Shown: in pieces, positions 27,964-37,777 of the stretch
Position numbering within the stretch: position 1 is the first letter of the stretch
Layout of the letters: the number at the start of each line of letters is the position of its first letter
Assembly (NCBI RefSeq): GCF_015694465.1
Contig: NZ_JADQDO010000001.1
Coordinates: 434,001-498,000 of the forward strand
Reading direction: 5' to 3'
Source of the DNA: Microvirga alba
GTDB lineage: Bacteria > Pseudomonadota > Alphaproteobacteria > Rhizobiales > Beijerinckiaceae
DNA: 64,000 nt
Notes under the pieces: model-generated
What the model saw: only the letters and a program-made list of their open reading frames with translations
Databases searched by the model: none
What the model was told of the DNA's origin: nothing
Position numbers and translations under genes: made by a program

Positions 27964-29649
27964 TCAGATAGTCATCATCGCAACGAGAACCGGCCCCCAG
28001 GCTGTTAGAAGAATATTTCCGATGGCATAGGGAACCGTATAACCTAGGGCCGGAATGCTGCTTTGCGCCTCGTCCTGTAACGCACGAAGGGCAGCGGTAA
28101 TCGTGCCGGCCCCAGCACAGGCACCCAGGACAATAAGGGGATTCATCTTCAGGACGTAGCGGCCGAAGAGGATCCCCAGCGTATGAGGAAGCAGGGCTGA
28201 CACCAAGCCGACGACGACCAGGCTCAGGCCGGCTGTCTGCAAACCCGAGATAAAACTCGGCCCGGCGCTCAGGCCGACAATACCGATGAATATACAAAGC
28301 CCAACGGTATCGAATATCCAAATCGCTGGTTCCGGAATGCGGCCGAAAAAAGGATAGACTGACCTGAGCCATCCAAAGACCAAACCCATGACCAGCGCGC
28401 CGCCGCTCGCGGTAAGGGTAAGCGGCACGCTCCAGACCACTACGGAAAGGAGGCCGACCAAGCCGCCGAGAAAGATACCGATCCCGACGAAAACCATGTC
28501 TGTCGCCGCTGTGTGTCGATCGGGATAGCCCAGCTCCTGAACCGCGCGCTCGACTTCGGGTAAGGTTCCAATAACGCGCATCACGTCCCCCCGATCGACG
28601 CGGGTTTCCGGCGAGATTGGCATTTCAAGCCCAGCTCGCGTGAGCTTGGACAGAAACACGCCCCGGGCAAAATGAAGACGCGCTAAGTCCGCCAGCGACT
28701 TGCCTTGTATGGATCGGTTCGTGATTACGACATCCAAGGCCTCCAGTGGAATGTCGAGGAGGACGGGGTCGCTGACTTCGGGACCGATTGTGCTCCCGCG
28801 CGTTGCATGGATTCCCTGTCGCGCGATCACCGCAATGACGTCGCCCTCCCGGATGACCAGATCTGGTGCTGACTCCATGACCTGGTCTCCGCTACGAACA
28901 CGCACAATAAACACGCGGGTGGGCTGAGGGAGGCTCTCAAGCTCGGCTATCGTCTTATTGATCAGCGTCGGACAGGTGACACGATAAGCTCGCACGTCGA
29001 ATGAACGAGCGGCAGACATGACGCCTTCCGCAGTTTCATCAGACTTCATAGTATCCGCATGGAATCGAATAGCCTCTTCCCGAAGATTGATTCCCATGAG
29101 TTTGGGACCGATCGTGGGCAGAAACCAAACCAGCGTGGCCGTTCCGACGAGGTAGGTTACTGCATAGGCAACGGGGATATTGTTGACCAGCGTGGTCCTC
29201 TCCGTCTCGGGAATGGCCAAACGTTGGATTGCCTCCCCAGCAGTGCCAATCACAGTCGACTCCGAGAAAGCACCTGCAAGAAGGCCGGCCGCCGTTCCGA
29301 CGTCATATCCCAACAGCTTTGAAAAGCCGAACGCCGTGAGCAGGCAAACGACGCACACAAGAACGGTTAGAGCCATTTGAGGGATTGCGTCGCTTTTCAG
29401 CCCGCGGAAGAATTGCGGCCCAACCTTATATCCCGTGGTGAAGAGAAAGAGGTCGAAGAAGACCGTTTTGACCAAAGGCGAAATCTTGATGTCGAGTTGG
29501 CCGATCAGCACCCCGGCCAAAAGGCAGCCAACGACAATCCCGAGGCTGAAGCTTCGAAACCTGATGCGGCCGATGAGGAAGCCGATCGCTATCGTCAGGA
29601 AGATAGCAAGCTCCGGATTGTGCCGCATGGCCGATACGAAGAAATCCAT
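27964..29649 (-). CDS. aspT: Aspartate:alanine antiporter family protein (AspT-like, first)
   Basis: A 561-residue inner-membrane exchanger of the AAE family. Five or so N-terminal helices begin MDFFVSAMRHNPELAIFLTIAIGFLIGR. A large cytoplasmic loop (about 190-360) holds two TrkA_C/RCK_C-like segments (VMESAPDLVIREGDVIAVIA; RVDRGDVMRVIG), and a second membrane half carries the conserved GYTVPYAIGNILLT at the end. In Tetragenococcus, AspT swaps Asp(2-) for Ala(1-), and together with AspD builds proton-motive force. The ATG at 29649 follows GGAGGG. It is the last gene of the decarboxylation cluster, 129 bp behind aspD. Confidence 0.88.
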   Translation of the reverse strand: MDFFVSAMRHNPELAIFLTIAIGFLIGRIRFRSFSLGIVVGCLLAGVLIGQLDIKISPLVKTVFFDLFLFTTGYKVGPQFFRGLKSDAIPQMALTVLVCVVCLLTAFGFSKLLGYDVGTAAGLLAGAFSESTVIGTAGEAIQRLAIPETERTTLVNNIPVAYAVTYLVGTATLVWFLPTIGPKLMGINLREEAIRFHADTMKSDETAEGVMSAARSFDVRAYRVTCPTLINKTIAELESLPQPTRVFIVRVRSGDQVMESAPDLVIREGDVIAVIARQGIHATRGSTIGPEVSDPVLLDIPLEALDVVITNRSIQGKSLADLARLHFARGVFLSKLTRAGLEMPISPETRVDRGDVMRVIGTLPEVERAVQELGYPDRHTAATDMVFVGIGIFLGGLVGLLSVVVWSVPLTLTASGGALVMGLVFGWLRSVYPFFGRIPEPAIWIFDTVGLCIFIGIVGLSAGPSFISGLQTAGLSLVVVGLVSALLPHTLGILFGRYVLKMNPLIVLGACAGAGTITAALRALQDEAQSSIPALGYTVPYAIGNILLTAWGPVLVAMMTI

Positions 29650-29778
29650 GTTGCACCCTCCGCACGCCTGTCTAGTCAAGCTGACGCGCACGCAACCTGC
29701 CGCTCACGGTCAGAAACCAGAATCCCAGTGCCGTCGCGGCACTCCTGACTCCAAGTGTTCGAGCACCCCTTTTCACGC

Positions 29779-31404
29779 CTAGGCGATCCGCGCCTTCTTG
29801 GATGCCATGGTGTAAGCCTCGAAGGCTTGGCGATAACCGCGGGCCACCGCCCGGGTGGCGCGGCCGATCTGGCTGTAGACTTCATCGTCAAGGTTGGCGA
29901 ATGAGACGCGTACGGACCAGTCCGGCGCGGAAAAACCGCCTCCGTTCAGCAGCACAATTCCGTAATCTTCAGCCAAGCGGAACACGATATCCAGCGGGTG
30001 GATATGCTCCTTCATGTACGCTACGACCTCCGGGCCGACATATTTGTTCGCCCAGAACTCGAAATCGACCAGCCCATAGTATCTGTCATGGAGAGGGTTG
30101 TCGGGCACTTCGATGCCAAGCCCTTCAACCATCCGGTCCAAGCGGGCCTGCACGATCTCCATGCAGGCCCTCTGATAGGTCTTGGCCTCGTCCATCATCT
30201 CGGCGAGTGAGAACAGGCTCATCATCACCTGCTGCGGCAAGGAGAGCCCGGCCGTATGATTGAGCGCAACGTCGCGGCTGTCTGCGACGATGCGGTCGAT
30301 CAACTTGATCTCCCGTGGCTTCAGGGTCAATGCGCCGTAGCGTGCGTCCAATGCGGCCTGAACACTTTCAGGGTGTTCGGCGATGGCTTTGTCGAAGACG
30401 TTGTCTTGATGGATCGCGATGACGCCCAGCCGCCAGCCTGTACAGCCAAAATACTTGGAATAGGAATAAACCCCGATTGTGTTGCGAGGAAGGGCGCCCA
30501 GCAATCCGCGGAACCCCTTAACAAATGTTCCGTAGACATCGTCGGTCAGCAACATCAGATCTGGCCGCTTCGTCTCCACCAAGGTCACGATCTTGTCGAT
30601 GGTCTCCTTGCTCATGGCGACCGCATAGGGATTGCCTGGGTTCACCACGAAGAACGCCTTGACCTTCGGATCCTCGAGCTTTTTGAGCTCGGCGTCGGTG
30701 AACTGGAACCGGTTCTCTTGGTGCGCCGCGACATGGATTACGTTCAGGCCATAATCCTCGAGATGAGGCATTTCGAGGTACGGCGTAAAAATCGGCGTGC
30801 CAAGCGCTATCGTATCGCCAGGATTGAGCAGCCGGTTCGCTTTTAGCGACTTGAAGATATAGCACATGGCGGCCGTGCCGCCCTCAACTGCGTAAAGGTC
30901 ATACTGGCCAGCCGGGCGGGGTTGGCCGCACATCGCCCACATGAGGTATTCATGCACGATCCTCTCGTTGTGGACGAGCATCCGGTCTGGGACCGGGTAG
31001 TTGTCGCCAATGATCGAGTCGACGAGTTCGTGGACGAAGGCATCCGGCTTGAAGTTGAACTTCTCGACGGCGAACGCAACCATCGCGGTCAGAAAGGCGG
31101 CGCCGGGCGATGACTTGCGCTCCGCAAGCCAGACGTCAAGACGATGAGCGATACCGTCGGCTTTAGGCATTCCGCCAATTCCCGCAGCCTTGCTCATCAC
31201 CCGCCGGCTTTCGGTGATGGCGAACTGACCAAGCAGGAAGAAGCCCTCGCGCGGTGTGGTGGCGACCCAGTTCGGGTTCCCGCGACCGGCATTCAGAAAC
31301 GCCAGTGCCGAGGTCTGCGCCGTCTGTTTTGCTATCTCGATAAGTTCATCCTTGATCTCGAACGGGCTCAACTTCTCGAAGCTGCGCAATCTCACGAGGT
31401 CCAT
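29779..31404 (-). CDS. aspD: Aspartate 4-decarboxylase
   Basis: A 541-residue PLP enzyme of fold type I that converts L-aspartate to L-alanine plus CO2, consuming a cytoplasmic proton. The PLP lysine is Lys317 in YSYSKYFGCTGWRLG. Other signatures are NPGNPYAVAMSKE near 257 and LLTDDVYGTF near 288. Length (about 530-540) is right for AspD and longer than ordinary aspartate aminotransferases. It sits between two AspT-like antiporter genes with a gap of only 25 bp to the upstream one. The set Asp uptake, decarboxylation, Ala export is the textbook electrogenic decarboxylation cycle. Confidence 0.92.
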   Translation of the reverse strand: MDLVRLRSFEKLSPFEIKDELIEIAKQTAQTSALAFLNAGRGNPNWVATTPREGFFLLGQFAITESRRVMSKAAGIGGMPKADGIAHRLDVWLAERKSSPGAAFLTAMVAFAVEKFNFKPDAFVHELVDSIIGDNYPVPDRMLVHNERIVHEYLMWAMCGQPRPAGQYDLYAVEGGTAAMCYIFKSLKANRLLNPGDTIALGTPIFTPYLEMPHLEDYGLNVIHVAAHQENRFQFTDAELKKLEDPKVKAFFVVNPGNPYAVAMSKETIDKIVTLVETKRPDLMLLTDDVYGTFVKGFRGLLGALPRNTIGVYSYSKYFGCTGWRLGVIAIHQDNVFDKAIAEHPESVQAALDARYGALTLKPREIKLIDRIVADSRDVALNHTAGLSLPQQVMMSLFSLAEMMDEAKTYQRACMEIVQARLDRMVEGLGIEVPDNPLHDRYYGLVDFEFWANKYVGPEVVAYMKEHIHPLDIVFRLAEDYGIVLLNGGGFSAPDWSVRVSFANLDDEVYSQIGRATRAVARGYRQAFEAYTMASKKARIA

Positions 31405-31429
31405 GGTTCTCTCTCCAAATTCGCGAATG

Positions 31430-33121
31430 CTAGGTCATCAACATGACGATGATCATCCCCCAGATGGTGAGTAGCGTGTTGCCGACGGCATAGGTGACGG
31501 TATAGCCGAGCGCCGGTACTTGGCTCTTGGCGGTTTCACAGATCATGCCGAGCGCGGCCGTCGTCGTGCGCGCCCCAGCGCAGCATCCAAGCAAAATCGC
31601 AGGATCGAAGCGGAAGACGTATTTGCCCACAAACATCGCGAGAATCAGCGGCACCGATGTCGCGCAGATGCCCCAGATGAAGAGACCGATGCCTTGGGTT
31701 TGAAGCCCTTTGACGAAACCGGGACCTGCCGATATGCCGACCACGGCGATGAACATGGAGAGGCCGACTGAGTTCATGAACCAGACGGTTGACGACGGAA
31801 TCCGGCCGAACATGGGTCTCACTGCTCGCAGCCAGCCGAAAACAAGTCCTGCGATCAAAGCGCCCCCAGCCGTCGACAGCGTGAGTGGCAATCCGCCTAC
31901 CTTGAAGACAAGGGCGCCGATGAGGGCGCCGAGCGTGATGGCTCCCCCGATGAACGCGACATCTGCGACATCGCTCGGCCGGTCGGGATAGCCGAGAAGT
32001 TTGGCGAGCGCCGCCGTATCCTGTGAGCGACCCACGATCGTCAGAATATCACCGCGATTGATCACTGTGTTCGGAAGAATGGGAATGCGTGTGGCGAGTG
32101 CACCGCGTAAGATGCGACGAAGAAAAACCCCGCGAGCCTGCGGGAGTTGGGCAAGTTCAGAAAGCGTCTTTCCATCCACATCCTTGTTGGTGACATAGAC
32201 GTCGAAGCCCTCTGCCTTAACGTCGAGGAGTTCTGGGTCCTCGACCTCGTCGGCTGCTCGCCCGATGAGGTTCACCAGCGTTTCGCGGGGACCGGCCACC
32301 GCTACGATATCGCCTTCCTGCAGCACGGTATCAGCCGTCGCATCCTCGATTTTTCCGTTGCGGCGAATGCGCTCGATGAAGACGCGGGCGTCGGGTACGA
32401 GCTCCTCCGCCTCAACCGCCTTCATTCCGGCGGCGCGAGCACCCGACCGCAGGCGAAAAGCGCGCAGCTCCCAGCGGTGCCAAACGGAGCCTTCTCCCCC
32501 AAGTTCTTTCCCGCCTCCCAGACGGGCTTCGTAATCCTTGCAAGCTTGGACGAGATCGACGCCGAGCAGCTTCGGGCCGAGCAGAGCGAGAATGACGGCT
32601 GAGCCCACTGTTCCGAATATGTACGTGACGGCATAAGCAACCGGCATGGCATCGAGAAGGGCCTTGGTCTGATCCGATGGAAGGCCTAAGCGATTGATGG
32701 CATCCGTAGCGAGCCCCATCGACGCCGAGATGGTCTGCGAGCCGGCATACAAACCCGCAGTGTATCCGATGTCGTACCCAGCGACGCGCGCAGCCACAAT
32801 GGAAGCGGCAAGACAAAGCACGGCAACGACGACTGCAAACAACGCCTGTGGAGTTCCGTCTTTGGCAATGCCGCGGACGAATTGCGGACCAACGCCGTAA
32901 CCTACGGCGAATAAGAACATCAGGAAGAAGGTCGCTTTGACGTTCGGGGAAATCGTGATCCCGATTTGTCCGATAATGACGGCCGCGATGAGGGTCGAGG
33001 TGACCGCGCCGAGGCTGAAACCGCGGTAGGAAAAACTCCCCACGTAGTACCCGATGCCCAGAGAGAGAAAAAGAGCGATTTCAGGATAGGTACGAAGCGT
33101 ATTGGCGAACCATGCAAACAT
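31430..33121 (-). CDS. AspT-like amino-acid antiporter, second copy
   Basis: A 563-residue AAE-family exchanger with the same layout as the one at 27964-29649: an N-terminal membrane half ([28 protein letters not shown]), a long cytoplasmic loop with two RCK_C-like segments, and a C-terminal half ending [14 protein letters not shown]. Shared motifs include FGWLR...FGRIP and LSAGP/ISAGP, but the two differ in much of the loop. It directly precedes aspD and follows the large decarboxylase. It may exchange a different amino acid/product pair than its partner; substrate unproven, so no symbol is given. Confidence 0.85.
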   Translation of the reverse strand: MFAWFANTLRTYPEIALFLSLGIGYYVGSFSYRGFSLGAVTSTLIAAVIIGQIGITISPNVKATFFLMFLFAVGYGVGPQFVRGIAKDGTPQALFAVVVAVLCLAASIVAARVAGYDIGYTAGLYAGSQTISASMGLATDAINRLGLPSDQTKALLDAMPVAYAVTYIFGTVGSAVILALLGPKLLGVDLVQACKDYEARLGGGKELGGEGSVWHRWELRAFRLRSGARAAGMKAVEAEELVPDARVFIERIRRNGKIEDATADTVLQEGDIVAVAGPRETLVNLIGRAADEVEDPELLDVKAEGFDVYVTNKDVDGKTLSELAQLPQARGVFLRRILRGALATRIPILPNTVINRGDILTIVGRSQDTAALAKLLGYPDRPSDVADVAFIGGAITLGALIGALVFKVGGLPLTLSTAGGALIAGLVFGWLRAVRPMFGRIPSSTVWFMNSVGLSMFIAVVGISAGPGFVKGLQTQGIGLFIWGICATSVPLILAMFVGKYVFRFDPAILLGCCAGARTTTAALGMICETAKSQVPALGYTVTYAVGNTLLTIWGMIIVMLMT

Positions 33122-33173
33122 GTCCCTTCCCTTTCATTCGAGTGCAAACCCCGCGCGAGACTTAGTGCATCCT

Positions 33174-35942
33174 TTATGCTGCCTGTGACCGTCTGCGGGC
33201 GCTCGAGGTTGCGCGAGCATCGTTCTTGCTCATGATCGCGTCTGGCCTGAGCAGCTTGAGCCCTTTCGCTTTCTCGTAGCCGTGGATCTCTTTCACATCG
33301 AGTTGACGCATGAAATTGATGGCGGCCTGGGTGATTACCTGACCCGGCACCATGATCGGAAACCCTGGCGGGTAGGGAATCACGAAGTTGGCCGAAACCA
33401 TCTCCGGTCCTTCGCGGAGACGTTTGTCGCACTCTGGGCTGTCCAGTCGAACGTATTCGCAATCCTCCGGCGCATAGGCGGCGAAGAATGCACCGCGAAT
33501 ATCACCTTCAGGCGTTGTTGCCCCGGCGTCATAGCGGAACGCTTCATGAAATCGGCTGAAGTCCGGCAGATCAGGTACGTCTTTCATCAGGCTGTGCACC
33601 CGGGCCGCGAACGCCTGTCGCTCGCCTTCACCGCCCTGCATGAGGCGGGTCTCGATGCTGTTGCAGATCCTCAGGAGGATGCTGATCAGCTGAGCCACGT
33701 CGCTGCGCGTGTTATTGATGTTCGATTGCAGCAAGACGGAGTTTCGGGACGTTTTGTTGACCTGGATATTGTACTCGGATGCAAGCAATCCCTTAAAGGA
33801 TGTCCCGTCGAAGCCCGCAGTACCGCAGACCAATGTCATACGCGTCGGGTCGAGGCAGAACTCGTCCTCCCGCATACTGCGTAACTGATCGTCCCATCGA
33901 GTACCGGGAGCCAGAAAATCGATGAAGCCGCTGGTGCGGTATTCTTCAGGAATCATTCCATCCGCTCCGACGATGCGGAAGTATTTCGCTATCAGCGGAT
34001 GAGCGTTGACCTCGCGACGGATATCCAGCGCAACCTCCATCGCATTCATCACGAGGCCGTAACCTTCGAGTTCCATCTGCCGCCGCGCGACATCAAGGCT
34101 CGCGATGATTTGCTGATTGGGGCTGGTCGAGGCATGCGTAAAGATGGCCTCGTGAAACTGCGCTTCTACTGTGGGGAAGTCGACATCTTTGACCAGAACC
34201 ATCGACCCCTGGCGGATGGCTGACATCGACTTGTGGGTCGAATTTGTCTGGTAAACCCGCAACCGAATGGCGCGGGGATCTGGCACTAAATGGGTGTCCA
34301 GCAGGGTCTCCCGCGATGGGCTTTCGCCGATTTCGGCGCGGTGACGTTCATACTTGGCGAGAGCGTCAGCGCTTCTCATCCAGGCTTCAATGTCGGCTGC
34401 GGCCCCCATGGCGGTTCGCGGCCGGAGGAACGGCGACCACCGCGCAAAACCAAACCACGCCTCGTCCCAGAGGAAGATGAGGTCCGGCTTGATCGCGAGA
34501 CATTCTTCCATCACGCGACGGACATTGTAGATATGGCCGTCGAAGGTACAGTTGGTCAGGTCGACCATTTTGACGCGGTCGAGCCGATCCTCCGCCTTCA
34601 GATCCAGCAGTGCCTTCTTGATCGTGCGCAGTGGCACCGCTCCGTACATCGAGAATTCCGGCATCGGAAATGCCTCGACGTAGAGAGGCTGGGCGCCGCA
34701 CAGCACTAGCCCATAGTGGTGCGACTTGTGGCAATTGCGGTCAAGGATAACGATGTCGCCCGGGGCCACGAGCGCCTGAAGCACCATCTTGTTGGACGTG
34801 CTGGTTCCATTGGTTACAAAGAATACACGGTCGGCGCCGAACGCGCGCGCAGCCATTTCCTGCGCTCGTTTGATGTTGCCGGTCGGCTCAAGCAGACTAT
34901 CAAGGCCGCCCGTGGTCGCACTGCTTTCCGCCAGGAATAGGTTGATCCCGTAGAACTGGCCCATGTCGCGGATCCACGGTGATCGGAAGACAGACTTGCC
35001 CCTAGCAATCGGGAGGGCGTGAAACGTGCTGATCGGACGTTGAGCGTAGTGCTTGAGATTATCGAAGAACGGTGTCTCGTATCGCGCCTCGATGCCCTCT
35101 AGAATGGACAGGTGAAGTTCCAACGGTTCTTCGATCTGATACATGACGCGGCGAAAGATCGTGGCGCGCGGATCGCCGGCAAGCCTTTCCACCCGCCTGT
35201 CGGACAACAAGTAGATATCGAGCTCCGGCCGGATTGCCTTTAGTCTGTCCGCAAGAAGAAGCGCCAGATCGGCTTCACCGGCCTTCTCCAATGCTGCTTT
35301 TTGAGCTGCAATGACCCGGCGGAGAACCGGGGCATCGTAGCGCGACTTCAAGGCGAAGCCTTCATAGAGGGCCACCGCCGCTATGTCAGGATTAAGCACG
35401 ATGGCACAGATCGCATCTTCGAGGCTGGCCACGGGAACGACCTCGTAGACGAATGCGTCTTCCGGCCGACGCAATCGGCGAAACTCAGCGATGATGTGCG
35501 GCCATCGCGGAGCGGGGGCGGGCGTTACGAGCAAGAGCTCGAAGTAGGGGCGGGTCTGCGGCTGTGCCCCGATCGCGGGTGGGAGAAGATCGGCAGGTTT
35601 CGCGAAGATGTCGTCCGCCGTTTCCCATTCTTTGGGATCGTGCTTGTAGTTCCCAGTGATAATGGCAAGCGATATCCGTTTGGAAAGTGATAAGAAGCCG
35701 GTTGGGTCTTCGTCTTGAAGCTGCTCACGCAGCGCCGCCATCAGCTCCGGGCCAGGGAATGCGTAATACTCCTCGATGACCCCAACCTCGTCGAGCGCTG
35801 CCTCGACGGCATGCCGCTCAACCTCGCGATTGACCCAAGCTCTGGCAGCCGCATGAACATCGCGCCAGCGATCAAGTCGGGCAGACGGCGCGGAGAAAAA
35901 GTGGTCGACTGAGTATGCGTCCGGGCTCGAATCCGCTGTCAT
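33174..35942 (-). CDS. Orn/Lys/Arg-type PLP decarboxylase
   Basis: A 922-residue fold-type I decarboxylase, longer than the inducible acid-stress enzymes LdcI, SpeF or AdiA (about 710-755). The PLP lysine is Lys571 in TNSTHKSMSAIRQGSM; upstream are FFVTNGTSTSNKM (PLP phosphate site) and FLWDEAWFGFA (Asp contacting PLP). About 300 residues precede the PLP domain, including a wing/REC-like domain. The C-terminal domain ends in PYPPGFPIMVPGQVI. Substrate among arginine, lysine and ornithine cannot be told. GGAGGAGT gives a strong ribosome-binding site. It heads a four-gene operon with two antiporters and aspD, pointing to acid resistance or energy from amino-acid decarboxylation. Confidence 0.9.
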   Translation of the reverse strand: MTADSSPDAYSVDHFFSAPSARLDRWRDVHAAARAWVNREVERHAVEAALDEVGVIEEYYAFPGPELMAALREQLQDEDPTGFLSLSKRISLAIITGNYKHDPKEWETADDIFAKPADLLPPAIGAQPQTRPYFELLLVTPAPAPRWPHIIAEFRRLRRPEDAFVYEVVPVASLEDAICAIVLNPDIAAVALYEGFALKSRYDAPVLRRVIAAQKAALEKAGEADLALLLADRLKAIRPELDIYLLSDRRVERLAGDPRATIFRRVMYQIEEPLELHLSILEGIEARYETPFFDNLKHYAQRPISTFHALPIARGKSVFRSPWIRDMGQFYGINLFLAESSATTGGLDSLLEPTGNIKRAQEMAARAFGADRVFFVTNGTSTSNKMVLQALVAPGDIVILDRNCHKSHHYGLVLCGAQPLYVEAFPMPEFSMYGAVPLRTIKKALLDLKAEDRLDRVKMVDLTNCTFDGHIYNVRRVMEECLAIKPDLIFLWDEAWFGFARWSPFLRPRTAMGAAADIEAWMRSADALAKYERHRAEIGESPSRETLLDTHLVPDPRAIRLRVYQTNSTHKSMSAIRQGSMVLVKDVDFPTVEAQFHEAIFTHASTSPNQQIIASLDVARRQMELEGYGLVMNAMEVALDIRREVNAHPLIAKYFRIVGADGMIPEEYRTSGFIDFLAPGTRWDDQLRSMREDEFCLDPTRMTLVCGTAGFDGTSFKGLLASEYNIQVNKTSRNSVLLQSNINNTRSDVAQLISILLRICNSIETRLMQGGEGERQAFAARVHSLMKDVPDLPDFSRFHEAFRYDAGATTPEGDIRGAFFAAYAPEDCEYVRLDSPECDKRLREGPEMVSANFVIPYPPGFPIMVPGQVITQAAINFMRQLDVKEIHGYEKAKGLKLLRPDAIMSKNDARATSSARRRSQAA

Positions 35943-36354
35943 GGACTCCTCCTTCGAGAACGACCGCTGTCAGGCCTGAAGCCTACACCTCTGCACACAA
36001 GCCAACCGAGCGCCCGCAACCTGATCAGGGCTCAGAGAATATACGCATAGGTGCCTCCATGGTTCAGTTTACACGAGGAGGGGTTTCCCAGCTTGACACA
36101 TGGGGACAGGTTCTTGGCATTTAGTGACATAGCTCAAATTCAAACGAGTTCAGGCGGAGACCCAGTCCTATCCGCACCATAGTCTGAAATGCCGGACTCC
36201 CGCGCAGAGGGGCCTCATTCAACGTCCGGACATGGCACGAAGCCGAAGCAAGGCTTTGGTTCGTCGGCCTAACCAGATCTTCGTGAAGGGCAGGGGGAGT
36301 CGAAGTGTCTGCCTCAAAAACAGTCCTTCACATGGTCCCAAGGAGAAGCGGCGC
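35943..36354. other. Intergenic region upstream of decarboxylase operon
   Basis: 412 bp without a gene. The part next to the decarboxylase should hold the operon promoter. Further out lies the degenerate element B (36232-36315) and a stretch near 36080-36130 that resembles decayed mobile-element DNA but cannot be assigned. Confidence 0.45.
36232..36315. repeat. Degenerate intergenic element B
   Basis: Counterpart of element A at 24702-24790, in the same orientation; see that entry for the shared blocks. Here it ends about 40 bp from the 3' end of pepT. Confidence 0.4.
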
Positions 36355-37590
36355 TTACGCGCGCTCCTCCCAGAGTTTGGCGAGCTCGACAATAGTCTTC
36401 GCTGCTTTTTCCATGTCCTGGCTGCTGACGAATTCCAGTGGGGAATGGAAGGCATGGCCGCCAGCGAAGATATTGGCGCAAGGAAGCCCCATGAACGAGA
36501 GGCGCGAACCGTCCGTGCCGCCGCGAATAGAACCGCGCACCGGCGTCATTCCAGCGCGGCGGATCGCTTCAACCGCGTAGTCGACGATCTCCGGATGCCG
36601 GTCGAGCACGACCTTCATGTTGCGGTACTGTTCCTTGACGGTGAAGGTGTAGCTGGAACCCGGATAACCCTCCATCACCTCCTTGGTGATCTTTTCCAGC
36701 AGGGCCTCCTTGCTCTTGAGGCCATCCTCCGTGAAGTCGCGGATGATGAAGCTGAGTGTCGCCTTTTCCATCACTCCGGAAACGCCGGTCGGATGGATGA
36801 AACCATCACGGCCCTTCGTCGTCTCGGGCGCCATGTCCTTCGGCAGACGCGCGATGACGGCCCCGGCTATCCTGATGGCGTTTTCCATCTTGCCGTAGGC
36901 GAACCCCGGATGGATCGCCACGCCCTTGATGGTAATCTCCACCGCATCGGCGGAGAAGGTCTCGTCCTCAATGGTGCCAGCCGTCTCGCCGTCCATCGTG
37001 TAGCCGAAGTCGGCACCGAGCTTTTTGAGGTCGACCTTGTTAACCCCGCGGCCGATCTCCTCGTCGGTGGTGAAGAGGATGCGGATCGTGCCGTGCTTGA
37101 TGTCCGGGTTGTTGATCAGGAATTCGGTCGCCGCCACGATTTCGGCAATCCCGGCCTTGTCGTCGGCGCCCAAGAGCGTCGTGCCGTCCGACGTGATGAT
37201 GTCGTTGCCGATCAGGTCCTTCAACACTTGATTTTCAACGACCCGGATGATTTGGCTCGGATCGCCCGGTAGGGGGATGTCAGCGCCCTGGTAGTTCCTG
37301 ACGACCTGCGGCTTGACGTTGGTGCCACTGAAGTCAGGAGCCGTGTCCATGTGGGCGCAGAAGCAGATGACAGGAACGTTGTTTTTGGCCGTATTCGACG
37401 GAATGGTCGCATAGACATACCCGTGCTCGTCGAGATGAGCGTCGGAGATACCGATCTCGAGGAGCTCCTCGACCACCAGACGGCCAAGGTTCTTCTGCTT
37501 CTCGGTCGATGGCTGTGTCGAGGACTTGGCGTCGGATTGAGTGTCGATGACGACGTAACGGAGAAAACGATCTGTAACGCTGGTGGCCAT
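36355..37590 (-). CDS. pepT: Peptidase T (tripeptide aminopeptidase)
   Basis: A 411-residue cytosolic zinc aminopeptidase of family M20 that removes the N-terminal residue of tripeptides. Metal and catalytic residues are visible in FCAHMDTAPD (His, catalytic Asp), GADDKAGIAEI (bridging Asp), TTDEEIGRG (catalytic Glu pair), MDGETAG and HSPLEFVS (final His). A dimerisation domain occupies about 210-320. The ATG at 37590 matches the usual PepT start; the frame continues upstream without homology. It is divergent from yigZ, with 187 bp between them. Confidence 0.95.
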   Translation of the reverse strand: MATSVTDRFLRYVVIDTQSDAKSSTQPSTEKQKNLGRLVVEELLEIGISDAHLDEHGYVYATIPSNTAKNNVPVICFCAHMDTAPDFSGTNVKPQVVRNYQGADIPLPGDPSQIIRVVENQVLKDLIGNDIITSDGTTLLGADDKAGIAEIVAATEFLINNPDIKHGTIRILFTTDEEIGRGVNKVDLKKLGADFGYTMDGETAGTIEDETFSADAVEITIKGVAIHPGFAYGKMENAIRIAGAVIARLPKDMAPETTKGRDGFIHPTGVSGVMEKATLSFIIRDFTEDGLKSKEALLEKITKEVMEGYPGSSYTFTVKEQYRNMKVVLDRHPEIVDYAVEAIRRAGMTPVRGSIRGGTDGSRLSFMGLPCANIFAGGHAFHSPLEFVSSQDMEKAAKTIVELAKLWEERA

Positions 37591-37777
37591 GGGGACGATC
37601 CGAATGGGTAAGGATGACAACCGATTTGTAGCGGGGCGAAGCTGTCTCGTGAATGGGTTGTCGGAAAATCCTTGTTTTGGAGCGCCCTTATCGGTCGCCC
37701 CGGCCACTGATGCCAGGGATCAGTCATCCGGGGGACCTCCAGTTGCCCGGACCGCAACTTCGGCGCTATGTGGGCAT

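Noticed and set aside
36080-36130. Possible remnant of an insertion sequence
   Set aside because: No terminal repeats, target duplication or transposase fragment could be identified.
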